64,000 bases of DNA from Allobosea sp. WAO (GCF_001509835.1 NZ_JXTJ01000006.1:124001-188000); one strand, 5' to 3'. Counted from the stretch's first letter, positions 25,988 to 37,303 are shown. A program made the numbers and translations. Notes: generated by a model not told the origin, from the sequence alone.

Positions 25988-26491
25988 TTACCGCTCGGGG
26001 CCGGGGCGCGCCATCTGGCAGCCGGGAGCGTAGGAGCGATGGCGGTCGAGCCCGTCGACGCACCAGTTGACGTTCCAGGTCCAGCCGAACAGGCCGAGAT
26101 TCTCGCGTACCGAATAATCGACCCGGCGCAGGACGCCATCATTGGTCATGACGCGCGCGGTGCAGAAGCGACGCGGAATGAAGTCCGCTCCCCAGGGACG
26201 CCAGGCGATCGGCCTGACCCGGTCGAAGCTGACGATCTGGAGCGGTCCCCAGAACTTGGCCTCGCGCGAGTTGAACCAGCTGGTGATCTCGCCGAGCACC
26301 GCCGGGTCCTCACAGGCTGGCAAATTGCCATACATCGGGATGATGCGCGCTTCGGCCCGGTCGGCCGGGTCGACATAACGGCCGCCCGAGCGATAGGCCG
26401 GGTCGCCATAAACGTCGCCGCCCGCCTGTGCCGGCAGGGCTGCGAGGCAGAGCGTGGCGGCAAGGGCCGAGAAAAGGGAAACGCGGCGCAT
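25988..26491 (-). CDS. Secreted protein of unknown function
   Basis: 167 residues: signal peptide (LFSALAATLCLAALPAQA), then an aromatic and Arg-rich domain containing four cysteines (LPACEDPAVLGEI, RRFCTARVMTNDGV, NVNWCVDGLDRHRSYAPGC). The cysteines suggest two disulfides and a periplasmic location. Homologues look common in Hyphomicrobiales, but no function is known. It ends 9 bases before the RNase T2 start on the same strand, so co-expression is likely. Confidence 0.82.
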   Translation of the reverse strand: MRRVSLFSALAATLCLAALPAQAGGDVYGDPAYRSGGRYVDPADRAEARIIPMYGNLPACEDPAVLGEITSWFNSREAKFWGPLQIVSFDRVRPIAWRPWGADFIPRRFCTARVMTNDGVLRRVDYSVRENLGLFGWTWNVNWCVDGLDRHRSYAPGCQMARPGPER

Positions 26492-26621
26492 GGGCGGCCT
26501 TCGGAAAATGGGACTGAATCCGTCGCGCTACGATGGAGGCGAGGCCCGTCCCGGTCAAGGCGACGGTTGCGTTTCGGCCGCAAACCGTCGCGGGTTGTGA
26601 CTTTCCTATCGCGCTTTCCGG

Positions 26622-27755
<1,134 letters not shown>

Positions 27756-27935
27756 CGTTGTTCCTCGCCTGCGCCCGGCTCTGCGGCCGGGCCGGAGACT
27801 TGTCGCGCGTTCGCGCGGACGATGCCAGCCCCGCAGCCCCGACCTCGACGCAGGACAGCCCGGCAGGGAGCGGGACGATCGCCGGACGGTCGAGCCGGGC
27901 ATTGGCCACAGCCGTCGCCGATGGGCGGCGCGCGT

Positions 27936-28847
27936 TCAGTTCTGCTCGATCGTGACGCGGTCCTTGGCGGCGGCTTCGGAGATCGCGTTGCCTGCTCGCC
28001 TTTCGAGCACGAGCAAGGCGAGGCCGGCGGCGATGATCAGGGCGGCGCCGAACAGCATGGTCGGCGTCGGCCAATCGCCGAAGACGAACCAGCCGAACAC
28101 GAGCGCCCAGACGATCAGCGTGTACTGATAGGGCACGACGACGGACGCCTCTGCGAGCTTGAGCGAGCGTGTCACGCACAGATGCGCGACCATCGCGATG
28201 ATGCCGAGCAGGCCGAGCAGGCCGAGATCGGCGAGGGTCGGCGTCACCCAGCCGGTGGGCAGCAGCACGAGGCCCATCACCAGCGCGCCGAGCGTCTGCC
28301 AGAAGACCAGAGTGACGTCGGGCGTGCCGCGCAATTGCCGGCCGGTGATCATCATCGCGGCAAAGGAGAAGCTGCCGACCAGCGCGATGATCGCCGGCAG
28401 GGACAGGCTCTGCCCGGAGGGGTTGAGCGCGATCGCGACGCCGACGAAGCCAGCAGCCACCGCGAGCCAGCGGCCGGCATCGACGCGCTCGCCGAGCAGC
28501 AGCGCCGCCAGCACCACCGCCCAGACCGGCGCGGCCAGCCAGAGCGTCATCGTGTCTGCAAGCGGCAGATAGGAGACCGCCCAATAGAACAGCGCGACCT
28601 CGCAGGAGCCGAGCGTGACGCGCAGCAGCTGCAGGCCGGGCCGCTCGGGGCGCAGCGTGCGGCCGACGCCCTGCTTCACCACGAAGGGGATGATCACCAG
28701 GAGCGCCGCGGCGGAACGCAGCAAGAGGACCTGGCCGACCGTGTAGGTTGCGACCAGCCATTTCCCCATCACGTCGTTGACCGAGAACAGCAGGATGCCC
28801 AGCAGCATCATGGCGATACCGGCGAGCGTGGTGTTGCGGCTGGGCAT
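27936..28847 (-). CDS. DMT-superfamily (EamA) transporter
   Basis: 303 residues, about ten membrane helices in two EamA repeats (first from GIAMMLLGILLFSVNDVMGK, second from ALVGSFSFAAMMITGR). ATG 28847 gives a short cytoplasmic N-terminus. Such transporters export amino acids, nucleosides or metabolites. It ends 180 bases before the alcohol dehydrogenase start, same strand; no substrate can be assigned. Confidence 0.92.
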   Translation of the reverse strand: MPSRNTTLAGIAMMLLGILLFSVNDVMGKWLVATYTVGQVLLLRSAAALLVIIPFVVKQGVGRTLRPERPGLQLLRVTLGSCEVALFYWAVSYLPLADTMTLWLAAPVWAVVLAALLLGERVDAGRWLAVAAGFVGVAIALNPSGQSLSLPAIIALVGSFSFAAMMITGRQLRGTPDVTLVFWQTLGALVMGLVLLPTGWVTPTLADLGLLGLLGIIAMVAHLCVTRSLKLAEASVVVPYQYTLIVWALVFGWFVFGDWPTPTMLFGAALIIAAGLALLVLERRAGNAISEAAAKDRVTIEQN

Positions 28848-28968
28848 GGCGATCTTTTGGGCAGGGCGGGAACCGGTTCCATCGCCCGTCGCAGGCGCCG
28901 AGGCAAGTCGCCCGACGCAAGGGCAGGCCGCGTCCCGCACAAGGCCGCCGGTGTAATTTATTTTTGCA

Positions 28969-28998
28969 TTGACTTAATTAAGTGGATAAAGAAATATA
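28969..28998 (+). promoter_or_regulatory. Promoter and 12-bp palindrome upstream of the ArsR gene
   Basis: TTGACT (28969-28974) and AAATAT (28992-28997) have a 17-base spacer. The perfect palindrome ACTTAATTAAGT (28972-28983) overlaps the -35 end and the spacer. The placement fits an ArsR repressor site; binding is inferred. Confidence 0.5.
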
Positions 28999-29004
28999 CG
29001 AAGC

Positions 29005-29325
29005 ATGGATCGCTTCATGGCCCTTGCTGACCCTACCCGCCGGCGCATCGTCGAGATGCTCGGCGAAGGCGCCCTGGCGGCGGGCGAGATCACGGCGCGC
29101 TTCGAAGTCAGCGCGCCCGCGATCTCGCAGCATCTCAAGGTGCTGAAGGCAGCGGGGCTGGTGACGGTCGAGGTCAGCGGCCAGCGCCGGATCTACCGGC
29201 TCGATCCGGCAGGGCTCGATGCATTCGAGGCCTGGGTCCGGCAGGTGCGCGGCTTCTGGCACGCTTCGCTCGGCCGGCTTGAGCAAGAACTGGCAAACCC
29301 TGAGAAGGACGAGGGAGTCGTGTGA
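29005..29325 (+). CDS. ArsR-family transcriptional regulator
   Basis: 106 residues: MDRFMALADPTRRRIVEML, recognition helix FEVSAPAISQHLKVLKAAG, wing VEVSGQRRIYRLDPAGLD. No metal-binding CxC motif, so not an arsenic/metal sensor. The stop overlaps the next ATG (ATGA). ArsR plus an AHSA1-like partner is a recurrent bacterial pair whose ligand is usually unknown. Confidence 0.95.
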   Translation: MDRFMALADPTRRRIVEMLGEGALAAGEITARFEVSAPAISQHLKVLKAAGLVTVEVSGQRRIYRLDPAGLDAFEAWVRQVRGFWHASLGRLEQELANPEKDEGVV

Positions 29326-29867
29326 TGAACGAGTACAGCGTTGTCCTGGAAAGCGGTGCAGTGCGTTTCGAGCGCGTCCTGCCGGGGCCTCTGGAGCGGG
29401 TCTGGGCCTACATCACAGAGTCCGGCAAGCGCGGGACCTGGCTGGCCTCGGGCGAGATCGAGCCCCGGGTCGGCGGCAAGGCCGAACTGCTGTTCAAGCA
29501 CTCCGAGATCACCGACGAGGCGCCGCCCGAGCGCTATCGCGAGGTACACGAGAAGGGCTGGCTCAGCCATGGCACGGTGACGCGCTACGAACCGCAGCGG
29601 GCGATCGCCTTCACCTGGCCCGGCGAGGCGCAGCCGGCATCGGAGGTTACGTTCGAGCTCACGCCGGAAGGCGAGCGGGTCCGGCTCGTCGTCACGCATC
29701 GCAAGCTCGCCGACAAGGCCGAGATGACGAATGTCTCCGGCGGCTGGCACATGCATCTCGGCATTCTCGAAGACCGGCTAACCGACGCGCCGCCGCGCGG
29801 CTTCTGGTCGAGGCTCGACGGGCTCGAGGCGGAGTATGCAGCGCGCTACGCCGAGCCGGCGAGGTGA
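29322..29867 (+). CDS. SRPBCC (AHSA1-like) domain protein
   Basis: 181 residues, START-like fold: RVLPGPLERVWAYITESGKRGTWLASGE, PRVGGKAELLFKHSEITDE, IAFTWPGEAQPASEVTFELT and the C-terminal helix GGWHMHLGILEDRLTD. Such domains bind hydrophobic ligands. Translational coupling to the ArsR gene suggests it binds or modifies the compound sensed by that regulator. Confidence 0.92.
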   Translation: MMNEYSVVLESGAVRFERVLPGPLERVWAYITESGKRGTWLASGEIEPRVGGKAELLFKHSEITDEAPPERYREVHEKGWLSHGTVTRYEPQRAIAFTWPGEAQPASEVTFELTPEGERVRLVVTHRKLADKAEMTNVSGGWHMHLGILEDRLTDAPPRGFWSRLDGLEAEYAARYAEPAR

Positions 29868-29885
29868 GACGCTGTTGACGGAGGC

Positions 29886-30437
29886 CTAAAGGCTCGCCGC
29901 CGCGCGCGTCGCCTGGTCGTACTGGCCCGAGAGCGAGCGCATCACGGCGGCGATCTCGGACAGGCGCGCCGGGTCGATGCCCGTCGCCAGCACTGATTTC
30001 ACCAGGAGTTGCTCGCGGACCTGGGCATAGCGCCGGCAGGCCTCCTCGCCGGCGGGTGTCACCGAGGCGGTCTTTTCCTTGCCCTTGCGGCCACCCTTGA
30101 TCAGTCCGAGGCGCTCGAGCTTCTTCAGCGCATAGTTCACCACATGCGTGTCCTCGATGTTGAGGATCAGGCAGATGTCGGCGAGGCGCTTGGGCTTGCC
30201 CCGGTGATTGACGTTGTGCAGCACCAGCACGTCCATCGGCGTCAGATCGGGGATGCCGGCCGCCGTCATGCCGCGCAGCATCCAGCGATGGAAGGCGTGG
30301 ACGGTCATGCTGAGCGCGAACTCGAACTCCGACAGGGCCGGCATCGCGCCGGAAGCCAGGTGGCCGGAGGAGACGATCGGGCCGAGCAGCGAGGCCGCGA
30401 GCTTCGCATCGGGCGTGGTGGCGTCGGGATCTTGCAT
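29886..30437 (-). CDS. MarR-like winged-helix regulator
   Basis: 183 residues. The winged helix is visible (LTPMDVLVLHNVNHRGKPKR, LADICLILNIEDTHVVNYALK) with the wing GGRKGKEKTASVTPAGEE. This subgroup often sits beside TRAP transporters and hydantoinase/oxoprolinase genes. It is on the same strand as the TRAP operon and about 105 bases downstream of dctP, so it is the best local candidate to bind the palindrome at 33621-33651. Confidence 0.85.
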   Translation of the reverse strand: MQDPDATTPDAKLAASLLGPIVSSGHLASGAMPALSEFEFALSMTVHAFHRWMLRGMTAAGIPDLTPMDVLVLHNVNHRGKPKRLADICLILNIEDTHVVNYALKKLERLGLIKGGRKGKEKTASVTPAGEEACRRYAQVREQLLVKSVLATGIDPARLSEIAAVMRSLSGQYDQATRAAASL

Positions 30438-30542
30438 CGCGCGGTTGTCCTCGGGGGCGGGGTCCCTTGCGAACGGGGCCTCGTCATGTCGCGGGCCGGA
30501 GTGCGCCGCCGCCCGCGCGCGAGCGGGCGGCGGCGCATGGCG

Positions 30543-31538
30543 TCACATCTTCTTGTAGGCGTCGATGATCGCCTGGCCGTCGGCGCCAGCCTTCTTCAGC
30601 CAGTCGGCGGTCAGCGTGTCGCCGGCCTTCTTGAAGCCGGAGGCGAGCGCCTCGCTCGGCTTCTGGACCTTCATGCCCTTCGACTTGAGCTGGTCGAGAT
30701 ACCAGTTGGTCTTCTCTTCCCAGAGCTTCCAGCCGCGCGCCTCGGCATCGGCCGAAGCCTTGAGGATCGCGTCCTGCGTCGCCTTGTCGAGGGCGGCGAA
30801 GGCGGCCTTGTTGACGAAGGTCGCGTTCTTCGGGATCCAGGCCTGGACGTCGTAGAAATGCGTCAGGGTCTCCCAGGCCTTGGAATCATAGCCGGTGCCG
30901 CCGGAGGACATGAAGGAGTTGACGACGCCGGTCGCCAGCGCCTGCGGCAGCTCGGCCGCCTGGATCGTCACCGACTGCATGCCGAGGATTTCGCCGAGGC
31001 GGGTGGTGCCGACATTGTAGGCCCGCCATTTCAGGCCCTTCATGTCGTCGGTCGAGTTCAAATCCTTCTTGGCGTAGACGCCCTGCGGCGCCCAGGGGAC
31101 CATGAACAGGAGCTTGATGCCCTGGCTGTCGAGCTTCTTCTCCACGGCCCCCTTCGAGGCCGCGTAGAGCTTCTTCGAGTCCACGAAAGAGGTGGCGAGG
31201 AAGGGCACCACGTCGATGCCGAAGACCGGGTCCTCATTCTCGTGGATCGACATCAGCACTTCGCCCATCTGGGCCTGGCCGGTCTGCACGGCGCGCTTGA
31301 TCTCGGGCGCCTTGAACAGGGCGGCGTTGGCATGGACGGTGACGGAGAGCTTGCCGCCGGTCGCCGCCTCGACATCCTTGGCGAAGGTGACGAGGTTCTC
31401 GGTGTGCGGGTTGTCGGACGGGTAGGCCGCCGGCAGGTTCCACTTGGTCTGCGCCAGGGCGGCCGGAGCGGCGAGCGTAAGGCTCGTGGCGGCGACGCCT
31501 GCGACCAGCAGGCACCTGATGAAATCGATACGCTTCAT
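30543..31538 (-). CDS. dctP: TRAP transporter substrate-binding protein
   Basis: 331 residues from ATG 31538: signal peptide (LLVAGVAATSLTLAAPAALA), then the DctP fold (KWNLPAAYPSDNPHTENLVTF, FGIDVVPFLATSF, DMKGLKWRAYNVGTTRLGEIL). The Arg in KGLKWRAY is the family's carboxylate-binding arginine, so the ligand is probably an organic acid. Third gene of the leftward unit dctQ-dctM-dctP. The upstream extension of this frame overlaps dctM and is not coding. Confidence 0.95.
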   Translation of the reverse strand: MKRIDFIRCLLVAGVAATSLTLAAPAALAQTKWNLPAAYPSDNPHTENLVTFAKDVEAATGGKLSVTVHANAALFKAPEIKRAVQTGQAQMGEVLMSIHENEDPVFGIDVVPFLATSFVDSKKLYAASKGAVEKKLDSQGIKLLFMVPWAPQGVYAKKDLNSTDDMKGLKWRAYNVGTTRLGEILGMQSVTIQAAELPQALATGVVNSFMSSGGTGYDSKAWETLTHFYDVQAWIPKNATFVNKAAFAALDKATQDAILKASADAEARGWKLWEEKTNWYLDQLKSKGMKVQKPSEALASGFKKAGDTLTADWLKKAGADGQAIIDAYKKM

Positions 31539-31579
31539 GCTGTTCTCCGTTCCCTCTTGGTGGTGATTGTCGTTGCGCA

Positions 31580-32887
31580 TCATTTCGGAAAGGCGAGTTC
31601 GGGCAGATACATCACGATCTGGGGGAAGATCGTAATGATCGCGACGGCGGCGACCAGCAGAAAAAAGAAGGGCAGTGCGGCGAGCGCCACCGTGTTCGAA
31701 TCCTTGCCCGACATGGTCTGGAGCACGAACAGGTTGAAGCCGACCGGCGGCGAGACCTCGGCCATTTCGACGATCAGCACCAGGAAGATGCCGAACCAGA
31801 CGAGGTCGAAGCCGGCGGCCTTGATCATCGGGATCACGATCGCGGTGGTCAGCACGATCATCGAGATGCCGTCGAGGGCGGCGCCGAGCACGATGTACAT
31901 CACCGTCAGCGCCGCGATCAGCGCGTAGGGCGATAGGTGCAGGCTGTCGACCCAGGCGGCCAGCGCCAGCGGGATGCCGGTATAGGCCATCGATGTCGAC
32001 ATGAACGAGGCGCCGGCGAGGATCAGCATGATCATGCAGGTGATCCGGGTCGTGCCCATCACGCTCGCCCAGAAGGCCTCCCGCGTCAGCGAACCCGACC
32101 ACCAGGCGATCGCGAAGGAGCCGACCACGCCCCAGGCGGCGCATTCCGTCGCGGTCGCCCAGCCGAGCAGCAGCGACAGGAAGACCAGCGCGATCAGCAG
32201 CATGCAGGGGATGAGATTGGCCGATTCCCTGAGCTTCTCGCGCAGCGGCATCTTCGGCTCGGGCGGTGGCGCCTTGCCGGGGTTCAGCAGGTGCCAGACC
32301 GCGATGTAGCCGGAGTAGAGCGCCATCACGAGCAGGCCGGGCAGGAAGCCGGCGAGGAAGACCTGGATGATCGAGACGTTGGCGGCTACCGCATAGACCA
32401 CCATGGTGATCGAGGGCGGGATCAGAATGCCGAGCGTGCCGGCACCGGCGAGCGAGCCGAGCGCCAGCTTCTCGTCATAGCCGCGCTTCTTGAGTTCCGG
32501 CAGGGCGATCTTGGCGACGGTGGCGCAGGTTGCTGCCGACGAGCCGGAGACCGAGCCGAAGATGCCGCAGGCCAGCACGTTGACGTGCATCAGCCGGCCC
32601 GGGAGCCAGTTCAGCCAGGGCGCGAGGCCACGGAACATCTCCTCGGAGAGCCTTGTGCGGTAAAGGATCTCGCCCATCCAGATGAAGAGCGGCAGCGCCG
32701 CGAGCGTCCAGGAAGCGCTGTTGCCCCAGATCGTGGTCGCCAGCACCGCGCCGGCCGGGATGCCACCGGCGACGAACTGCATCGCCACCCAGCCGCAGGC
32801 CATCAGCGAGATCGCGATCCAGACGCCGCCTGCCAGCAACACCGCCAGCAGGCCGAGCAGCAGCGCGGAAATTTCGATCATGGACAT
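31580..32887 (-). CDS. dctM: TRAP transporter large permease subunit
   Basis: 435 residues, 12 or more membrane helices, DctM family: PLFIWMGEILYRTRLSEEMF, NVLACGIFGSVSGSSAATCATVA (Na+ site region), GSLAGAGTLGILIPPSI, PPVGFNLFVLQ. It drives Na+-coupled uptake with DctQ and DctP. It starts 3 bases after the dctQ stop and ends 41 bases before dctP. Confidence 0.96.
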   Translation of the reverse strand: MSMIEISALLLGLLAVLLAGGVWIAISLMACGWVAMQFVAGGIPAGAVLATTIWGNSASWTLAALPLFIWMGEILYRTRLSEEMFRGLAPWLNWLPGRLMHVNVLACGIFGSVSGSSAATCATVAKIALPELKKRGYDEKLALGSLAGAGTLGILIPPSITMVVYAVAANVSIIQVFLAGFLPGLLVMALYSGYIAVWHLLNPGKAPPPEPKMPLREKLRESANLIPCMLLIALVFLSLLLGWATATECAAWGVVGSFAIAWWSGSLTREAFWASVMGTTRITCMIMLILAGASFMSTSMAYTGIPLALAAWVDSLHLSPYALIAALTVMYIVLGAALDGISMIVLTTAIVIPMIKAAGFDLVWFGIFLVLIVEMAEVSPPVGFNLFVLQTMSGKDSNTVALAALPFFFLLVAAVAIITIFPQIVMYLPELAFPK

Positions 32888-32890
32888 GGT

Positions 32891-33439
32891 TCAGACCCCG
32901 CTCTGCATGGCGCGCTCGACGACTTCCTCGTCGGATTGCGGGGGAGGCTTCTCATAGCGCGGCTCGTTGCCGCGCAGCACGACATGGATGAACTCGTCGA
33001 GCATGGCGATGAACAGGATGACGAGGCCGCCGGAAAAGCCGAGCTGCGGCACCCACATCGGCATGGCGACGACGCCGCCGGCGACGTCGTTGAAGGCATA
33101 GGACTGCCAGGTCATCACTGAGGCGTGCCAGGCGAAGAAGCCGGTGAAGCCGAGGCCGAGCACCAGCGAGAAGGTCTCGAACAACCAGCGCGTGCGGCCC
33201 TTGAAACGGTCGATCAACAGGCCGACCCGGATCATCTCGCCTGATTTGAAGGTGTGGGCGAGGCCGAGAAAGGCCATCGCGGCCATGCACCAGGAGGTGA
33301 AGTCGTCGCCGGCGGGAATGTTGAAGCCGACCTCGCGGCCGAGCGAGAGCCCCATCATCAGGACGAGAATGGCGATCAAGAAGCAGCCGGCCGCGTAGCC
33401 TGCGAAGAGGTAGAGCTTGTCGAGCGCAGTGCGGATCAT
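32891..33439 (-). CDS. dctQ: TRAP transporter small permease subunit
   Basis: 182 residues from ATG 33439, four membrane helices (LYLFAGYAAGCFLIAILVLM through LVILFIAMLDEFIHVV), with the DctQ pattern FLGLAHTFKSGEMIRVGLLIDRF split across helices 2-3. Upstream extension to 33586 lacks family similarity. First gene of the TRAP operon, divergent from the oxoprolinase. Confidence 0.93.
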   Translation of the reverse strand: MIRTALDKLYLFAGYAAGCFLIAILVLMMGLSLGREVGFNIPAGDDFTSWCMAAMAFLGLAHTFKSGEMIRVGLLIDRFKGRTRWLFETFSLVLGLGFTGFFAWHASVMTWQSYAFNDVAGGVVAMPMWVPQLGFSGGLVILFIAMLDEFIHVVLRGNEPRYEKPPPQSDEEVVERAMQSGV

Positions 33440-33614
33440 CGGCCGCTCCGCAGCGCCGGGACAGGCTGAATCATACGGGCGACGCCAAGGCGCCGGCGCT
33501 CTCCGGGCCAGAAGGCCAGGGCCGATCCCGTCATTGCTCTCTCCCTTGTCCCGGCCGGCCTGGTCCCTCAGCCATGTTCCGGTCACAATTGCGATCGTAG
33601 CCGCCGAATTCGCC

Positions 33615-33651
33615 TTGTCAACTTTTCATCGACGATTTATCGATGAAAAGT
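33615..33651 (+). promoter_or_regulatory. 31-bp perfect palindromic operator between dctQ and oxoprolinase genes
   Basis: ACTTTTCATCGA (33621-33632) and TCGATGAAAAGT (33640-33651) are perfect 12-base inverted repeats around a 7-base spacer. TTGTCA (33615-33620) and TATCGA (33638-33643) at 17-base spacing would be the oxoprolinase promoter, with the operator filling the spacer and -10. This is the expected arrangement for a repressor; the binding protein is not proven. Confidence 0.65.
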
Positions 33652-33685
33652 CAGGTTTGACATTGTCGTCACTTGGGAGGGTGCC

Positions 33686-36600
33686 ATGACTGCGAGCCGT
33701 TGGGATTTCTGGATCGACCGTGGTGGTACCTTCACCGACGTGATCGGCCGCGATCTTCATGGCAAGCTTCATGCCAGGAAGCTGCTCTCGGAGAATCCCG
33801 GCGCCTATCGCGACGCGGCAGTGCAGGGCATTCGCGACCATCTCGGACTGAAGGCCGGCGAGCCGATCCCGGAGGCGCTGGTCGGCGAGGTCAGGATGGG
33901 CACCACGGTCGCAACCAACGCGCTGCTCGAGCGCAAGGGCGACCGAACGCTTCTCGTCACCACCAAGGGTTTCCGCGATGCCTTGCGCATCGGCTACCAG
34001 GCGCGACCCGACATCTTCGCCAAGGAGATCATCAAGCCCGAGCAGCTCTACGAGGCGGTGGTCGAGGTCGACGAGCGCGTCCTGGCCGACGGCGCCGTCG
34101 AGCAGGCGCCCGACGAGGCGACGATCCGTACCGCCCTCCAGGCGCAATACGATGCCGGCTTCCGCGCCGTGGCGATCGTCTTCATGCACGCCTATCGCTA
34201 TCCCGCCCATGAACAGGTCGCGGCGCGGATCGCCCGCGAGATCGGTTTTCCCCAGGTCTCGGTCAGCCACGAGGTCTCGCCGCTGATCAAGCTGGTCGGC
34301 CGTGGCGATACCGCCGTGGTCGACGCCTATCTCTCGCCGATCCTCGGCCGTTATGTCGCGCAGGTCTCCGAAGAGCTCGACATCGGCCGCACCGGTGCGC
34401 GGCTGATGTTCATGATGTCGTCGGGCGGGCTCACCGCCGCCGAGCTCTTCCAGGGCAAGGACGCGATCCTGTCGGGCCCGGCCGGCGGCGTCGTCGGCCT
34501 CGCCGAGACCGGCCGCTCGGCCGGCTTCGACAAGGTGATAGGCTTCGATATGGGCGGCACCTCGACCGACGTCGCCCATTTCGACGGCGAGTACGAGCGC
34601 GCCTTCGAGACCGAGGTCGCAGGGGTGCGCATGCGCGCGCCGATGATGCTGATCCATACGGTCGCCGCGGGTGGCGGCTCGATCCTGCATTTCGACGGGG
34701 CGCGATTCCGCGTCGGCCCGGATTCGGCCGGCGCCAATCCCGGTCCCGCCGCCTATCGCCGCGGCGGGCCGCTCGCGGTGACCGACGCGAACGTCATGGT
34801 CGGCAAGCTGATCCCGTCCTATTTCCCGGCGATCTTCGGCCCGACGCAGGATGCGCCGCTCGATGTCGAGACCGTGCGCGCCAAATTCGCGACGCTGGCG
34901 GCGCAGGTCGGCGACGGGCGCTCGCCCGAGGAGGTCGCCGACGGCTTCATCCAGATCGCCGTCGCCAATATGGCCGAGGCGATCAAGAAGATCTCGGTGC
35001 AGCGCGGCTACGACATCACCCGCTACGCGCTGAACTCCTTCGGCGGCGCGGGCGGCCAGCATGCCTGCCTCGTCGCCGATGCGCTCGGCATCAAGACCGT
35101 GCTGCTGCACCCGTTCTCCGGCCTGCTCTCGGCCTATGGCATGGGGCTCGCCGAGATTAGGGCGACGCGCACCGCGGCGCTCGACGTCCCGCTCGACGGC
35201 GAAGCCAAGGCGGCGATCGCGGCTGTCGCCGAACGGCTCGGTGCCGAGACGACGGCCGAGGTCGCCGGCCAGGGCGTGCCCGGCGACGACATCGCGATCC
35301 ATGTCCGCGCGCATATCCGCTATGCCGGCACCGACACCGCGATCGCGACGCCGTTCGGCAGCCGCGTCGAGATGCAGGAGGCCTTCCAGAACGCTCATCG
35401 CGCACGCTTCGGCTTCATCGACGAGACCAAGGCGCTGGTTGTCGAGGCGGTCGAGGTCGAGGCGGTCGGCGGCGGCGCGAAGTTCGAGGAGCCGTCCGCC
35501 AGCGAGGCAGCCGGCGAGCCAGCCATCGCCGAGCGTACCCGCCTGTTCTCGAAGGGGCAGTGGCATGACGCGGCGATCGTGCGGCGCGAGGCGCTGGCGC
35601 CGGGACAATCGGTCGCCGGGCCGGCCATCATCATCGAGCCCAACCAGACCGTGGTGGTCGAGGAGGGCTGGAGCGCCAAGCTGACCGCCAAGGACCATCT
35701 CGTCCTCGTGCGCAGCAAGGCGCTGATCCAGCAGGCGGCGATCGGCACCAAGGCCGACCCGGTCATGCTCGAGATCTTCAACAACCTGTTCATGTCAATC
35801 GCCGAGCAGATGGGCGTGACGCTGCAGAACACCGCCTATTCCGTGAACATCAAGGAGCGGCTCGACTTCTCCTGTGCGGTCTTCGACCAGACCGGCGCGC
35901 TCGTCGCCAATGCGCCGCACATGCCCGTGCATCTCGGTTCGATGGACCGCTCCGTCGAGACGGTGATCTCGAACAATCCGGTGATCCGGCCGGGCGACGT
36001 CTACTGCCTGAACGCGCCCTATAATGGCGGTACGCACCTGCCGGACATCACGATCTGCACGCCGGTCTTCGACGCGCAGGACAAGGACATCCTGTTCTGG
36101 GTGGCGAGCCGCGGCCACCACGCCGATGTCGGCGGCACCGCGCCGGGCTCGATGTCGCCGCTGGCGACGAATATCGAGGAAGAAGGCGTCTATATCGACA
36201 ACTTCAAGATCGTCGACCAGGGCCGCTTCTGCGAGGAGGAACTGGTCAAGCTCCTGACCGGGGCGCGCTATCCCGTGCGCAACGTCGTCCAGAACGTCAA
36301 CGACCTGAAGGCGCAGATCGCCGCCAACGAAAAAGGCGTGGCGGAGCTGAAGAAGATGATCCGCTCCTTCGGCCTCGACGTGGTGCAGGCCTATATGGGC
36401 CATGTCCAGGACAATGCCGCCGAGAGCGTCGCGCGGCTGCTCGCCAAACTCCATGATTGCGAGTTCACCTATCCGATGGATCAGGGCTGCGCGATCAAGG
36501 TGAAGATCACCGTCGACCGCGAGAAGCGCGAGGCCACCGTCGACTTCACCGGCACCTCGCCGCAGCGTCCGGACAATTTCAACGCGCCGGCACCGGTAAC

Positions 36601-37285
36601 CCGCGCCGCCGTGCTCTATGTGTTCCGCGTCATGGTCGACGATGCGATCCCGATGAACGCCGGGTGCCTGCGGCCGATTAAGGTGACCGTGCCGGAAGGT
36701 TCGATGCTGGCGCCGCGCTATCCGGCCGCCGTCGTTGCCGGCAATGTCGAGGTCAGCCAAGCGGTTACCAACACGCTGTTCGGTGCGCTGGAGGCAATGT
36801 CGTGCTCGCAGGGCACGATGAACAACCTGACCTTCGGCAACGACCAGTACCAGTACTACGAGACGATCTGCTCGGGATCGCCGGCCGGGCCGGGCTTCAA
36901 CGGCACGTCGGGCGTCCATGTCCACATGACGAATTCGCGCCTGACCGATCCGGAGATCCTCGAGACGCGCTTCCCGGTCGTGCTCGAGGACTTCCACATC
37001 CGCGCCGGCTCGGGCGGCAAGGGCGAATGGAATGCCGGCGATGGCACCAGCCGCACCATCCGGTTCCGCAAGAGCATGGACTGCGCCATCCTCGCCTCGC
37101 ATCGCAAAGTCAGGCCGTTCGGCATGAAGGGCGGCGAGCCCGGCGAACTCGGGCGGACGTTGGTGCGCCGGCTTTCGGGCGAGGTCGAGGAGCTGAGGCC
37201 TTCCGACCAGACCTTCCTGCAGGCCGGCGAGGCCGTGACGGTGTTGACGCCGACGGCCGGGGGGTATGGAAAGCGCAAGGACTGA
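33686..37285 (+). CDS. 5-oxoprolinase/hydantoinase (HyuA-HyuB fusion)
   Basis: 1199 residues, close to the length of single-chain 5-oxoprolinases. The HyuA-like half begins [19 protein letters not shown] (ATP-binding), with [20 protein letters not shown] and [20 protein letters not shown]. The HyuB half starts near residue 690 ([20 protein letters not shown]), with DIFVLNDPY-like [18 protein letters not shown] and [19 protein letters not shown]. It should hydrolyse 5-oxoproline or a hydantoin using ATP. GGAGGG precedes the ATG. Divergence from a TRAP operon across a shared operator suggests the transporter supplies its substrate. Confidence 0.95.
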   Translation: MTASRWDFWIDRGGTFTDVIGRDLHGKLHARKLLSENPGAYRDAAVQGIRDHLGLKAGEPIPEALVGEVRMGTTVATNALLERKGDRTLLVTTKGFRDALRIGYQARPDIFAKEIIKPEQLYEAVVEVDERVLADGAVEQAPDEATIRTALQAQYDAGFRAVAIVFMHAYRYPAHEQVAARIAREIGFPQVSVSHEVSPLIKLVGRGDTAVVDAYLSPILGRYVAQVSEELDIGRTGARLMFMMSSGGLTAAELFQGKDAILSGPAGGVVGLAETGRSAGFDKVIGFDMGGTSTDVAHFDGEYERAFETEVAGVRMRAPMMLIHTVAAGGGSILHFDGARFRVGPDSAGANPGPAAYRRGGPLAVTDANVMVGKLIPSYFPAIFGPTQDAPLDVETVRAKFATLAAQVGDGRSPEEVADGFIQIAVANMAEAIKKISVQRGYDITRYALNSFGGAGGQHACLVADALGIKTVLLHPFSGLLSAYGMGLAEIRATRTAALDVPLDGEAKAAIAAVAERLGAETTAEVAGQGVPGDDIAIHVRAHIRYAGTDTAIATPFGSRVEMQEAFQNAHRARFGFIDETKALVVEAVEVEAVGGGAKFEEPSASEAAGEPAIAERTRLFSKGQWHDAAIVRREALAPGQSVAGPAIIIEPNQTVVVEEGWSAKLTAKDHLVLVRSKALIQQAAIGTKADPVMLEIFNNLFMSIAEQMGVTLQNTAYSVNIKERLDFSCAVFDQTGALVANAPHMPVHLGSMDRSVETVISNNPVIRPGDVYCLNAPYNGGTHLPDITICTPVFDAQDKDILFWVASRGHHADVGGTAPGSMSPLATNIEEEGVYIDNFKIVDQGRFCEEELVKLLTGARYPVRNVVQNVNDLKAQIAANEKGVAELKKMIRSFGLDVVQAYMGHVQDNAAESVARLLAKLHDCEFTYPMDQGCAIKVKITVDREKREATVDFTGTSPQRPDNFNAPAPVTRAAVLYVFRVMVDDAIPMNAGCLRPIKVTVPEGSMLAPRYPAAVVAGNVEVSQAVTNTLFGALEAMSCSQGTMNNLTFGNDQYQYYETICSGSPAGPGFNGTSGVHVHMTNSRLTDPEILETRFPVVLEDFHIRAGSGGKGEWNAGDGTSRTIRFRKSMDCAILASHRKVRPFGMKGGEPGELGRTLVRRLSGEVEELRPSDQTFLQAGEAVTVLTPTAGGYGKRKD

Positions 37286-37303
37286 GACATAGCTCTTCGC
37301 CTG

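Noticed and set aside
33626..35698. A leftward open frame of about 690 codons inside the oxoprolinase gene
   Set aside because: Shadow of a well-supported coding sequence; no homology in the translation and it would cross the operator.
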